DNA of 64,000 bases from contig NZ_JALJCJ010000002.1 in assembly GCF_022899935.1 (NCBI RefSeq), forward strand, positions 558,001-622,000, read 5' to 3'. Both the position numbers and the translations under genes were made by a program. Below the pieces are notes generated by a model. The model made no database searches. It was not told the origin of the DNA and was given only the letters and a program-made list of their open reading frames with translations. The DNA is from Shinella curvata. GTDB taxonomy: Bacteria > Pseudomonadota > Alphaproteobacteria > Rhizobiales > Rhizobiaceae. Positions within the stretch are counted from its first letter, which is position 1. Each line of letters opens with the position of its first letter. Below are positions 52,462 through 60,757 of the stretch, piece after piece.

Positions 52462-53538
52462 ATGAACATCAAGAGCCTTCTTCTCGGCTCCGCTGCAGCT
52501 CTCGCAGCAGTATCCGGCGCACAGGCTGCCGACGCTATCGTCGCTGCTGAGCCCGAGCCCATGGAATACGTTCGCGTTTGCGACGCTTTCGGCACCGGCT
52601 TCTTCTACATCCCGGGCACCGAAACCTGCCTCAAGATCGGCGGCTACGTTCGTTTCGACGTTGGTGGCGGTGAGCGTCTTGGTCTCGACACGAACGGTGC
52701 AAACGGTTACGGCATCCACGGTGGTGACGAGTGGAACACGGCTGCACGCTTCACGCTGAACGTCGAAACCGCTTCGGACACCGAATACGGTGCTCTGAAG
52801 ACCTTCGTTGAAACCCGCTTCAACTATCGCGGTCAGACTGTCGATGGCGTCGGCGCTGCTCTCGGTCGTGATGTCTACACGGGTCACGGCACGGACGTTT
52901 CGCTGAACTTTGCCTACATCGACCTCGCTGGCTTCCGCGTTGGTAAGACCGAAACGGCCTTCTACACGTTCGTTGGCTACGCCGGCAACGTCATCAACGA
53001 CGACCTGATCTCGGGCGGCGTATACGATGCAAACGTGATCCAGTACAACTACGACAACGGTTCGGGCCTCACGGCTGTGATCTCGCTCGAAGACACGGAC
53101 GGTGCTGATTCCCGTCGTGACTACGTTCCGAACATCGTTGGCGGTCTTGGCTACTCGACCGGCGCCTTCGGCGTGAAGCTGGTTGGCGGCTACGATGCAG
53201 CTGTTGAAGAAGGCGCGCTCAAGCTCCGCGCTGACGGCACCTTCGGTGGCGTTTCGGTCTTCGCAATGGCTGGCTGGAACACCGATGGCGACCAGCAGAA
53301 CGTATACGCTACCTGGCAGGGTGATTGGGCTGTCTGGCTCGGTGCATCTGCTGCTGTTACCGAGCGCGTAACGCTCAACGCACAGGTTTCGTTCGACGAC
53401 GGCGACGCTCTCGCCGCTGTTGCCAACGCAAACTTCACCGTTGTTCCGGGCTTCGTTGTAACGCCGGAAGTTGTCTACCACGACGACGGCACCGACGACT
53501 CCTGGGGCGGTATGATCCGCTTCCAGCGTTCGTTCTAA
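52462..53538 (+). CDS. Major outer-membrane porin, Omp2b/RopA family
   Basis: 358-aa beta-barrel general porin. Signal peptide MNIKSLLLGSAAALAAVSGAQA; mature part starts ADAIVAAEPEPMEYVRVCDAFG, then FFYIPGTETCLKIGGYVRFDV, the hallmark of the alphaproteobacterial porin_2 family; C-terminal Phe in MIRFQRSF for barrel assembly. Two Cys (about 40 and 56) likely form a disulfide. Strong ribosome site GGAGGTCAGAA. Codon use looks biased, as for a highly expressed gene. Confidence 0.96.
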   Translation: MNIKSLLLGSAAALAAVSGAQAADAIVAAEPEPMEYVRVCDAFGTGFFYIPGTETCLKIGGYVRFDVGGGERLGLDTNGANGYGIHGGDEWNTAARFTLNVETASDTEYGALKTFVETRFNYRGQTVDGVGAALGRDVYTGHGTDVSLNFAYIDLAGFRVGKTETAFYTFVGYAGNVINDDLISGGVYDANVIQYNYDNGSGLTAVISLEDTDGADSRRDYVPNIVGGLGYSTGAFGVKLVGGYDAAVEEGALKLRADGTFGGVSVFAMAGWNTDGDQQNVYATWQGDWAVWLGASAAVTERVTLNAQVSFDDGDALAAVANANFTVVPGFVVTPEVVYHDDGTDDSWGGMIRFQRSF

Positions 53539-53559
53539 TCTGACCTAGGTTAGATAAAG

Positions 53560-53592
53560 GCCCGCAGCTCTGAAAGGAGCTGCGGGTTTTGC
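53560..53592 (+). terminator. Terminator after major porin gene
   Basis: CCCGCAGCTC, loop TGAAAG, GAGCTGCGGGTTTTG. A second imperfect dyad (ATCTGACCT/AGGTTAGAT) lies just before it, at about 53537-53554. Confidence 0.88.
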
Positions 53593-53770
53593 TTTTGCGG
53601 GCTGCAATTTTTCCAAGCACCGAAAAATCTGCCCTTGAGAGGCTGCCATTTGATGGCGTTCTTCTCGCTCTGCCCGGTTTTTCAGCCAGCGCCACGTGCG
53701 CATGACACGTAGTCTTGCTATCGCAAGGGCGTGAGTACGTGACGAGGCCGGTAGCCCCCGCCCAGAATTT

Positions 53771-54664
53771 TCAGAATCTTGGAAGAAACGCAGACAGGGA
53801 CGGGAAGACGTCCCGATGGTGTAGGAGCGGCGCGTGGCCGTGGCCGCGTGCGGTTTGCGCGGTGACGTTCGCCCGGTTCTCCATCATGGCTTGAAGCGTC
53901 TGCTCGGAGAAGAGCTTTGAATGCTCGCCGCGAATGACCAGCATCGGCTTTTCGGCAAGGCTTTCGAACTGCGGCCAAAGCGTCGGCAGCGGTTTGCTGA
54001 AATCGATGGCGTAAAGCTGGTCGTTCAAGGCGGGATCGTAGTCGGGGACCAGGGCGCCGGCGCGCTCGGTGTACAGTGCGTGGGCCATGTCCAGCCAATC
54101 GATAGGATCGAGAGCAGGGAAGGTCGCGCCGTGCACTGCCGCAAGGCCGTTTGCGGCCTCCTCGAAGGAGGAATAGATCGCGCGGCGACCGAGATAATCC
54201 CGGATTTCCATGAGGCCCTGAGCCTCGATTTCCGGCCCGATGTCGTTCAGGACCGTTGCGGTGATGAGATCCGGCCGAAGCGCAGCCATGACATGCAGGA
54301 TCAACCCGCCGCGCGAGGTGCCGATGAACAGGCACCGCTTCAGGCCAAGCGTGTCGCAGAGCGCGATCACATCCCGGCATTCCGTCATTACATTGTAGTT
54401 GGCAGGGCTCGGGTCGTATTGGGAAAGTCCGCGGCCGCGATAATCCACCGCGACGACCCGGCGAGGGGCCGCCGGAGCGTGAGCGAGCATCAGGGCAAGC
54501 TGGTGAAAATCACGTGCATTGCGGCTGAGGCCTGGCAGGCAGATGACCGGTAGCTGCGCCTTTACGCCTGACGTCGCGGCCGGATAGTCGCGGGCATGCA
54601 GTCTGAGTCCGTCCTCGCTCGAAAAGAAGATGTCGCGAAATGCCTGTGCGCCCGAAGCTGTCAT
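53771..54664 (-). CDS. Alpha/beta hydrolase
   Basis: 297 aa, alpha/beta-hydrolase fold. LPGLSRNARDFHQLA near 43 (oxyanion region), DYRGRGLS, nucleophile elbow FIGTSRGGLILH with Ser near 122, and GHGHAPLLHH with catalytic His near 275. Substrate unknown. ATG 54664 with AAGG upstream is preferred; a TTG at 54691 would add nine residues. Convergent with the porin gene. Confidence 0.88.
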   Translation of the reverse strand: MTASGAQAFRDIFFSSEDGLRLHARDYPAATSGVKAQLPVICLPGLSRNARDFHQLALMLAHAPAAPRRVVAVDYRGRGLSQYDPSPANYNVMTECRDVIALCDTLGLKRCLFIGTSRGGLILHVMAALRPDLITATVLNDIGPEIEAQGLMEIRDYLGRRAIYSSFEEAANGLAAVHGATFPALDPIDWLDMAHALYTERAGALVPDYDPALNDQLYAIDFSKPLPTLWPQFESLAEKPMLVIRGEHSKLFSEQTLQAMMENRANVTAQTARGHGHAPLLHHRDVFPSLSAFLPRF

Positions 54665-54737
54665 GCCGATGCCTTGCTCATGAAAAAACAAGGCATCATC
54701 GCCGATTTCGGCGTCAAGTCATCTCCAAAATGCCGCG

Positions 54738-56870
54738 CTACCGCCCGACGCTGAGATCGTGCACGATATCGGCGGTTTGGCCGAGACGGGTCTTGTAGAC
54801 CTGATAGTTCTCCATCACGCGCTGCACATAGCCGCGGGTTTCGGAGAACGGAATGCGTTCGATCCAGTCGACCACCTCGTCGATCGGCTTGCCGCGCGGG
54901 TCGCCATACCGGGCGATCCACTGCGGCACGCGGCGCGGGCCGGCATTGTAGGCGATGAAGGTCAGCACGTAGGAGCCGCCGAAATCGCTGATCTGCTCGC
55001 CGAGATAATGGGCGCCGAGCGTCGCGTTATAAGCGGCATCCGTCGTCAGCCGTTCCTTGGAATAGGCAAGACCGTAGCGCTTGGCGACGCCCTGGGCGGT
55101 GCCGGGCATCAGTTGCAGAAGGCCCTGGGCATTGGCCGGTGAAACGGCGGCCGGATTGAAGGCGCTCTCCTGCCGCGCAATGGCGTAGGCCAGCGCCTTG
55201 CCGGAGCCGGAAATATTGGCTCCGTCGGGAATGACGCCGATGGGGAAGGCGAGCGCCGCGACATCGATGCCTCGCCCGAAGGCGATCTTGCCGATCTGCA
55301 GCGAAAGCTGGTGGTTGCCGCCTTTTTCTGCCTGCGCTGCCAGAAGCGCAAGTTCGCCGGGGCTCATCAGTTCGCCGGCAAGCGCACGGTAAAGACTGTC
55401 GCCCCGCCAGCCGTGCCCGGCGGCCTGGAGACGGGCGATGGCCTGCACGGCTTCACGCTGCTGGAAGCTGGCGCGCTCTTCTGCCGTCGGCGTGGGGTAG
55501 GTGACGTTCAGCGTCTTGCGGCCGAGCCGCGCGCCGGCAAGCTGGCCGTAGAAGGTACCGGGAAAATTCGCCGCCTTGGCGAAATAATCCTTCGCATCGC
55601 CCGGCCCGCCTTTTTCCGCCGCCCGACCAAGCCAGTACCAGGCGCGGGACACGGAAAGCGGCCGGTCGGATGTCTGCAGGATGCGCTGGAAATGGCCGGC
55701 TGCCGTCTTCGCATCGCCAAGATCGCGCAAGGCATACCAGCCGGCATGGAACTCCGCCTCGACGATATCGGTCGGATCGTCCGCCCCGTGACGGGCGGCG
55801 ACACGATAGGCATCGCGATAGTCGCCGAGATCGGCAAGGCCGCGGCTGACGATGCGCTGCTCGTTCCACCAGGCGCCGGGATTGACGAGGCGGGCGGGAT
55901 CTTCCGGCATGGCGGCAAAGAGCTTTGCCGCCGCGCGGTATTCCTGCTTGCCGCGCAGGTTGCGGATGCGCAGGAACGTATAGGCCGGATCCTTCTGCCA
56001 GCTGGCATCCACCGCCTTGATCAGATCGCCGGCATTCTTGTTCTTGCGGATCACCGCCGCCCAGGCACGGTAGAGCGACTGTGCCTTGCCGAGATCGCCG
56101 AAACGCTGCGCCTGGTCGGCGCGATCGCGGTACAGCAGCATCTCCATGCGCGTCTTGTGGTCCTCGGCGCTGAGCAGCGTGCCGAATTCGGCAAGAATCG
56201 CGTCCTCGACATCCTTGGAAAGCGCGTCCTTCTGCCAGAACGAGCGCAAGATATTGGTCGCGCGGGGCGTATCGCCCGCCGCGACGAGTGCGCGGGACAG
56301 TACGATGGCGCCCTCCGCCGTCTCCGGCCTTGTGGTGCCGAAGGCGGCGAGCACATCTGCTGTCGCCGGATTTTCCCGCGCCATCGCCTTCTCGGAATTG
56401 GCACGCAACGCCGTGAGGCCCGGCCAGCCCTTCAGCTCGCGCTGGGCATTGGCGATTTCCCAGGAGGGCACGCCGCGCTGGCCGGAAACGGCAATCGCCC
56501 AGGTCAGGATATGGCGGTCGAGACTTGAGGCGGGCAGGCGGTCGCGCGCGACGATCGCCGCCGCGGCATCCCGGTTGGACAAGGCATCGAGCCCCTGGCG
56601 GAGTTCGGCGCTCACGACCGGCACGGCGTCGGCGCGCGGAATGGCGCTGGTGATGACGTCTTTCGACGGCATCTCGGCGGCAAAGCCGAGCGGCTTGATG
56701 TCGGCGGTGCTGTCGGCCTCGACGGGCGATGAGCGCAACGCAAGTCCGGCTATACCGGCAAGCAGCAAGGCGCAAAGGGCGAAACTGTTTGTCGAGATCA
56801 TGCTACATCCCGGATGCCGTGGCAGGCGACGCGTCGGCGCGTGGTTTTCCGCCTGTTTGTGAACACTCAT
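54738..56870 (-). CDS. slt: Soluble lytic murein transglycosylase
   Basis: Periplasmic enzyme cleaving the MurNAc-GlcNAc bond with 1,6-anhydro product formation. 710 aa from ATG 56870. Export segment at about 24-51 (MISTNSFALCALLLAGIAGLA; the ATG at 56801 may be the true start, 687 aa). Alpha-helical superhelix to about 560; C-terminal SLT domain with catalytic Glu in ARQESAFNPAAVSPANAQG, then GLLQLMPGTAQ and NAGPRRVPQW. Position next to dapA matches other Rhizobiaceae. Confidence 0.93.
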   Translation of the reverse strand: MSVHKQAENHAPTRRLPRHPGCSMISTNSFALCALLLAGIAGLALRSSPVEADSTADIKPLGFAAEMPSKDVITSAIPRADAVPVVSAELRQGLDALSNRDAAAAIVARDRLPASSLDRHILTWAIAVSGQRGVPSWEIANAQRELKGWPGLTALRANSEKAMARENPATADVLAAFGTTRPETAEGAIVLSRALVAAGDTPRATNILRSFWQKDALSKDVEDAILAEFGTLLSAEDHKTRMEMLLYRDRADQAQRFGDLGKAQSLYRAWAAVIRKNKNAGDLIKAVDASWQKDPAYTFLRIRNLRGKQEYRAAAKLFAAMPEDPARLVNPGAWWNEQRIVSRGLADLGDYRDAYRVAARHGADDPTDIVEAEFHAGWYALRDLGDAKTAAGHFQRILQTSDRPLSVSRAWYWLGRAAEKGGPGDAKDYFAKAANFPGTFYGQLAGARLGRKTLNVTYPTPTAEERASFQQREAVQAIARLQAAGHGWRGDSLYRALAGELMSPGELALLAAQAEKGGNHQLSLQIGKIAFGRGIDVAALAFPIGVIPDGANISGSGKALAYAIARQESAFNPAAVSPANAQGLLQLMPGTAQGVAKRYGLAYSKERLTTDAAYNATLGAHYLGEQISDFGGSYVLTFIAYNAGPRRVPQWIARYGDPRGKPIDEVVDWIERIPFSETRGYVQRVMENYQVYKTRLGQTADIVHDLSVGR

Positions 56871-57124
56871 TAACCCTTTGTTGCCTTAACGAAACCTTAA
56901 CCGCTCATCTCACTAAGCCGTGAAGGCCGCTTCATCCAAGGCGACGGATCAGGTGAAACGAATATTCGTGTACCAGAGCCAATTCCGCCTTGTTTGTGCA
57001 TGAAAAACGCCCGTCGCGGCGCTTGCCGCATGACCGTCACCCGACTATTGTGCCAGCGTTTTTAACCACGGAATACGGCCAAAGCATGTAAGCCCACGGG
57101 CGGCTTTGGCCTCAGGAGTTCTGG

Positions 57125-58009
57125 ATGTTCAAGGGATCCCTTCCCGCTCTCGTCACCCCCTTTACCGATGCCGGCGCCGTCGATGAAGACGCGTTCGCCG
57201 CCTATGTCGAATGGCAGATCGGTGAGGGCAGCCACGGTCTCGTTCCGGTGGGTACCACCGGCGAGTCGCCGACGCTGTCCCATGACGAGCACAAACGGGT
57301 GGTGGAACTCTGCATCAAGGTGGCAAAGGGCCGCGTTCCAGTCATTGCCGGCGCAGGCTCGAACAACACCAGGGAAGCGATCGATCTCGCCCAGCACGCC
57401 GAAAAGGCCGGTGCGGATGCGGTTCTCGTCGTGACGCCCTATTACAACAAACCGACGCAGAAGGGCCTTTTCGCGCATTATGCGGCGATTGCCGGCGCCG
57501 TGAAGCTGCCGATCGTCATCTACAACATTCCCGGCCGTTCCGTCGTCGACATGACGCCGGAAACGATGGGCGCGCTGCACAAGGCGCACCCGTCGATCAT
57601 GGGCGTCAAGGATGCAACGGGCAAGATCGAGCGCGTGTCCGAACAGCGCATCACCTGCGGCAAGGATTTCGTCCAGCTTTCCGGCGAGGACGCGACCGCA
57701 CTCGGTTTCAACGCCCATGGCGGCGTCGGCTGCATCTCGGTTACGGCGAATGTCGCGCCGCGCCTGTGCGCCGAGTTCCAGGAAGCGATGCTGGCGGGTG
57801 ATTACGCCAAGGCGCTGGAGTACCAGGACAAGCTGATGCCGCTGCACAAGGCGATCTTCCTGGAGCCCGGCCTTTGCGGCGCGAAATACGCGCTGAACCG
57901 CACCCGCGGTATGAGCCGCTTCGTGCGCTCGCCGCTTCTTCCCACTCTGGAGCCGGCAACGGAGTCCGCGATCGACGCGGCACTGCGCCATGCCGGCCTG
58001 CTGAACTGA
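57125..58009 (+). CDS. dapA: 4-hydroxy-tetrahydrodipicolinate synthase
   Basis: Condenses pyruvate with aspartate semialdehyde in lysine/diaminopimelate synthesis. 294-aa TIM barrel; Schiff-base Lys162 in GVKDATG, Thr45 in VGTTGE, Tyr133 in VIYNIPGR and Arg138 are all present. AGGAG lies before ATG 57125. smpB follows after one base, so the two are co-transcribed. slt is divergent upstream. Confidence 0.97.
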   Translation: MFKGSLPALVTPFTDAGAVDEDAFAAYVEWQIGEGSHGLVPVGTTGESPTLSHDEHKRVVELCIKVAKGRVPVIAGAGSNNTREAIDLAQHAEKAGADAVLVVTPYYNKPTQKGLFAHYAAIAGAVKLPIVIYNIPGRSVVDMTPETMGALHKAHPSIMGVKDATGKIERVSEQRITCGKDFVQLSGEDATALGFNAHGGVGCISVTANVAPRLCAEFQEAMLAGDYAKALEYQDKLMPLHKAIFLEPGLCGAKYALNRTRGMSRFVRSPLLPTLEPATESAIDAALRHAGLLN

Positions 58010-58010
58010 T

Positions 58011-58490
58011 ATGGCAACAAAAGCACGCCCGGCGACGGTCAAGAAGATTGTAGCGGAAAACCGCAAGGCCCGCTTCAACTACGAGATCATAGACACCTAC
58101 GAGGCCGGTCTGGTTTTGACCGGCACGGAGGTCAAATCGCTGCGTGAAGGCAAGGCGAACATCGCGGAATCCTACGCATCCGATGAGGGCGGCGAGATCT
58201 GGCTGATCAATTCCTACCTGCCGGAATACCTTCAGGCGAACCGCTTCAACCACGAGACCCGCCGCCGTCGCAAACTGCTGCTTTCCAAACGCGAGATCCA
58301 TCGTTTGCGCGTCGCGATCAACCGCGAGGGCATGACGCTCGTGCCGCTGAAAGTCTATTTCAACGATGTCGGCCGGGCCAAGCTCGAGCTTGCGCTCGCC
58401 AAGGGCAAGAAGCTGCACGACAAGCGCGAGACGGAGAAGGAACGCGACTGGAACCGCCAGAAGGGCCGTCTGCTGCGCGATCGCGGCTGA
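58011..58490 (+). CDS. smpB: SsrA-binding protein
   Basis: Binds tmRNA and delivers it to stalled ribosomes for trans-translation. 159 aa; [35 protein letters not shown] near 17-50 and the basic C-terminal tail [20 protein letters not shown] are diagnostic. Starts one base after the dapA stop. tmRNA itself is not in the window. Confidence 0.97.
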   Translation: MATKARPATVKKIVAENRKARFNYEIIDTYEAGLVLTGTEVKSLREGKANIAESYASDEGGEIWLINSYLPEYLQANRFNHETRRRRKLLLSKREIHRLRVAINREGMTLVPLKVYFNDVGRAKLELALAKGKKLHDKRETEKERDWNRQKGRLLRDRG

Positions 58491-58504
58491 CGCTTTCTTC
58501 TCAA

Positions 58505-58526
58505 GCGCCGGCGATCACGCCGGCGC
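58505..58526. terminator. Hairpin between smpB and convergent gene
   Basis: GCGCCGGCG, loop ATCA, CGCCGGCGC. No clear T run; likely bidirectional stabilising or terminating hairpin. Confidence 0.55.
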
Positions 58527-58549
58527 GTATCCCGATTTCACGATGAAAT

Positions 58550-59026
58550 TTAGAACTGCGCGTAGAGCTGCGCGATGACCGACTGCTGGGCAGCGCGGGC
58601 AAGTTCGGCGCCGTTCGTTTCCGCCGGCACGTCCGGCGAGGGGGCCGGGTTGGCGCTTGGTGTGCGCGGGGCGAGGAAGGACGAGAGCAGGGCGTTGAGG
58701 TCGCTACTCTCGATGGCGAGGCGGGCCGTCGGGTTGCGTTCGGCTGCAATGCGCGCTTCGCCCGTCGCCTGGGAGGCGGGTACGGCATAGGCGGGAACGT
58801 TCGAGATGCCCGGCTGGCCGTTCGGCGCATAGAGAAAGCTCAGGTCGCCGATGTCCTCGGCGGTTTCCGATGGTGTCGAGACCTGCGTGATCGGCTGCGG
58901 CACGGTGAGAGCGGCAAGGGCGGAAACCGCAGGACGGTTTTCTATCGCAGGCGTTGCCGAACGCAGTTCAAGCGCGTTCGATGCTGCCCGGTAGCTGTTG
59001 CCCGAAAGCGAGACTGCGTCCACCAT
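58550..59026 (-). CDS. Hypothetical protein, 158 aa
   Basis: ATG 59026 preceded by AAGGAAAC. MVDAVSLSGNSYRAASNALELRS then an Ala/Pro/Ser-rich, low-complexity middle and a C-terminal helix ending QQSVIAQLYAQF. No signal peptide, no recognised domain. Sits in the conserved dapA-smpB-rpoZ neighbourhood. Function unknown. Confidence 0.7.
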   Translation of the reverse strand: MVDAVSLSGNSYRAASNALELRSATPAIENRPAVSALAALTVPQPITQVSTPSETAEDIGDLSFLYAPNGQPGISNVPAYAVPASQATGEARIAAERNPTARLAIESSDLNALLSSFLAPRTPSANPAPSPDVPAETNGAELARAAQQSVIAQLYAQF

Positions 59027-59209
59027 GTTTCCTTGATGTCCCAATGCGAAATGACTGTACGGCAATGGGAATATCAGGAGAACCTTGCGGAACATTAATG
59101 GCCGGCAGGCGCATTTGATTCAATGTTTAACGAAGCATTGAAAGTGCCGGAATTCAGGGCTTTGGAACTGGACGTTGTCGGGAGAAATCGACGTGCGTGG
59201 CCTGAACGC

Positions 59210-59236
59210 ATTAACGTCCCGGCTTGGGACGTTAAT
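59210..59236. other. Perfect AT-flanked hairpin downstream of NYN gene
   Basis: ATTAACGTCCC, loop GGCTT, GGGACGTTAAT: an 11-bp perfect dyad just beyond the NYN-gene stop codon (59258). No T run on either strand; could be a terminator, processing signal or protein-binding site. Confidence 0.4.
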
Positions 59237-59257
59237 GAAAAGACGGTGGAGATTGGC

Positions 59258-59833
59258 TTACTCGGCGACGTTGTCTACAGGCTCCACCGTGCGCTGCGGG
59301 CGCTCCGACGGGTCACGGCCGATTTCGGCCTTCAGTGTGCCGAGGTCGATGAAGTAGTCGGCCTGGCGGCGCAGGTCGTCGGCAATCATCGGCGGCTGGG
59401 TCTGCATGGTAGACACAACGGAGACCTTGCGCCCCCGGCGCTGCAATGCCTCGACGAGGGTGGTGAAATCTCCGTCGCCGGAGAAGATCACGAGATGGTC
59501 GACGGTTTCGGACTGCTCCATGGCATCGATGGCGAGTTCGATATCCATATTGCCCTTGATCTTGCGACGGCCGAGTGAGTCGGTGAACTCCTTGGCGGGC
59601 TTGGTGACGACCTTGTAGCCGTTGTAGTCGAGCCAGTCGATCAGCGGGCGGATCGAGGAGTATTCCTGGTCTTCGATGAGGGCGGTGTAGTAATAGGCGC
59701 GCAGCAGATAGCCGCGTTTCTGGAAGGCTTTCAGAAGCTTCCTGTAGTCAATGTCGAAGCCGAGTGTCCTGGAAGCCGCATAGAGATTTGCACCGTCGAT
59801 GAAGAGTGCGATTTTCTCGCGGGGGTCGAACAT
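59258..59833 (-). CDS. NYN domain protein (LabA/DUF88 family)
   Basis: 191-aa PIN-like NYN nuclease domain. KIALFIDGANLYAASRTLG (Asp13), KGNMDIELAIDAM and VIFSGDGDFTTLVEALQRRGRKVSVV contain the conserved acidic residues of the metal site. Probably an RNA-processing or toxin-like nuclease; bacterial LabA-type members are not well characterised. ATG 59833. Conserved position upstream of rpoZ in rhizobia. Confidence 0.9.
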   Translation of the reverse strand: MFDPREKIALFIDGANLYAASRTLGFDIDYRKLLKAFQKRGYLLRAYYYTALIEDQEYSSIRPLIDWLDYNGYKVVTKPAKEFTDSLGRRKIKGNMDIELAIDAMEQSETVDHLVIFSGDGDFTTLVEALQRRGRKVSVVSTMQTQPPMIADDLRRQADYFIDLGTLKAEIGRDPSERPQRTVEPVDNVAE

Positions 59834-60244
59834 GTCGGAAAATCCTTTTAAGTAGAAGTTGAGCTAAACGGTTCGGTTTTGAACATGTTCCGGCGTTTCC
59901 GGATGCACTGGCCGGTTGAATTAACTCTTTTTCATATAATCTTCATTTAGGGCAGCCGAACACGCTTTCCAAGCAAACCTAGGTTGCGGATACGATTTTT
60001 GTCACCGGCATCGTTTCAGCAATTTCAAGGGCTTCGGAATTGAAGAACAGTTCCCGCACCTTACCCTATTTGTCAGATATTTGGTCTTTTTGCCTACCGT
60101 AACGTCAGGACTCAACCATAAATTACATGGGCAGCCTTATGACACGCGATCGCGGGGATAGGGGAAGGAAAAACTTGAATTTTTCCTGCTTTGCCTGTAT
60201 CGGGCATGCAAACTCCTGAAATTCTCGATCACAAAGGACAGGCA
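59834..60244. promoter_or_regulatory. Divergent region, NYN gene / rpoZ
   Basis: 411 nt, AT-rich around 59920-59950 and 60050-60130. Probably holds the promoters of both genes. No ORF or RNA gene supported. Confidence 0.45.
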
Positions 60245-60649
60245 ATGGCCCGTGTCACCGTTGAAGATTGCATTGACAAGGTAGACAACCGCTTCGAGCT
60301 GGTTCTGCTTGCAAGCCATCGCGCCCGCCTCATCTCGCAGGGTGCCGCCATCACCATCGACCGCGACAACGACAAGAACCCGGTCGTTGCTCTGCGTGAA
60401 ATCGCCGACGAGACGCTCTCGCCCGACGACCTCAAGGAAGACCTGATCCACTCGCTGCAGAAGCATGTCGAAGTGGACGAGCCCGAGCCCGATCCGGCAA
60501 GCCTGGCTGCCGACAGCGCATCCACGACGGCGACCGCTGACGAGGACGAGGACCAGCCGGAAACCATCACCTTCGACCGCATGTCGGAAGAAGAGCTGCT
60601 GGCCGGCATCGAAGGTCTTGTACCGCCGGAAAAGAGCGACGATTACTGA
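60245..60649 (+). CDS. rpoZ: RNA polymerase omega subunit
   Basis: 134 aa. [33 protein letters not shown] is the conserved omega start; the C-terminal half is acidic, Asp/Glu-rich. Stabilises beta-prime assembly and forms part of a ppGpp site in proteobacteria. ATG 60245 with AAAGGA upstream is preferred to a frame-compatible ATG at 60191. Directly upstream of rsh, with a terminator between. Confidence 0.97.
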   Translation: MARVTVEDCIDKVDNRFELVLLASHRARLISQGAAITIDRDNDKNPVVALREIADETLSPDDLKEDLIHSLQKHVEVDEPEPDPASLAADSASTTATADEDEDQPETITFDRMSEEELLAGIEGLVPPEKSDDY

Positions 60650-60689
60650 TTTCGGTAATTTACCGAAGCCTTTGATATTGCGAATGCCG

Positions 60690-60725
60690 GTGCGCCCCTC
60701 TTATGGTCGGGGCGCACTTTTTTTT
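60690..60725 (+). terminator. Rho-independent terminator, rpoZ / rsh
   Basis: GTGCGCCCC, loop TCTTATGGTC, GGGGCGCAC and eight T. It ends 33 nt before the rsh start, so rsh transcription either reads through or has its own promoter close by. Confidence 0.9.
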
Positions 60726-60757
60726 GCCCCGCCGCGCGGGGAGGGAGCCGACCGAGA

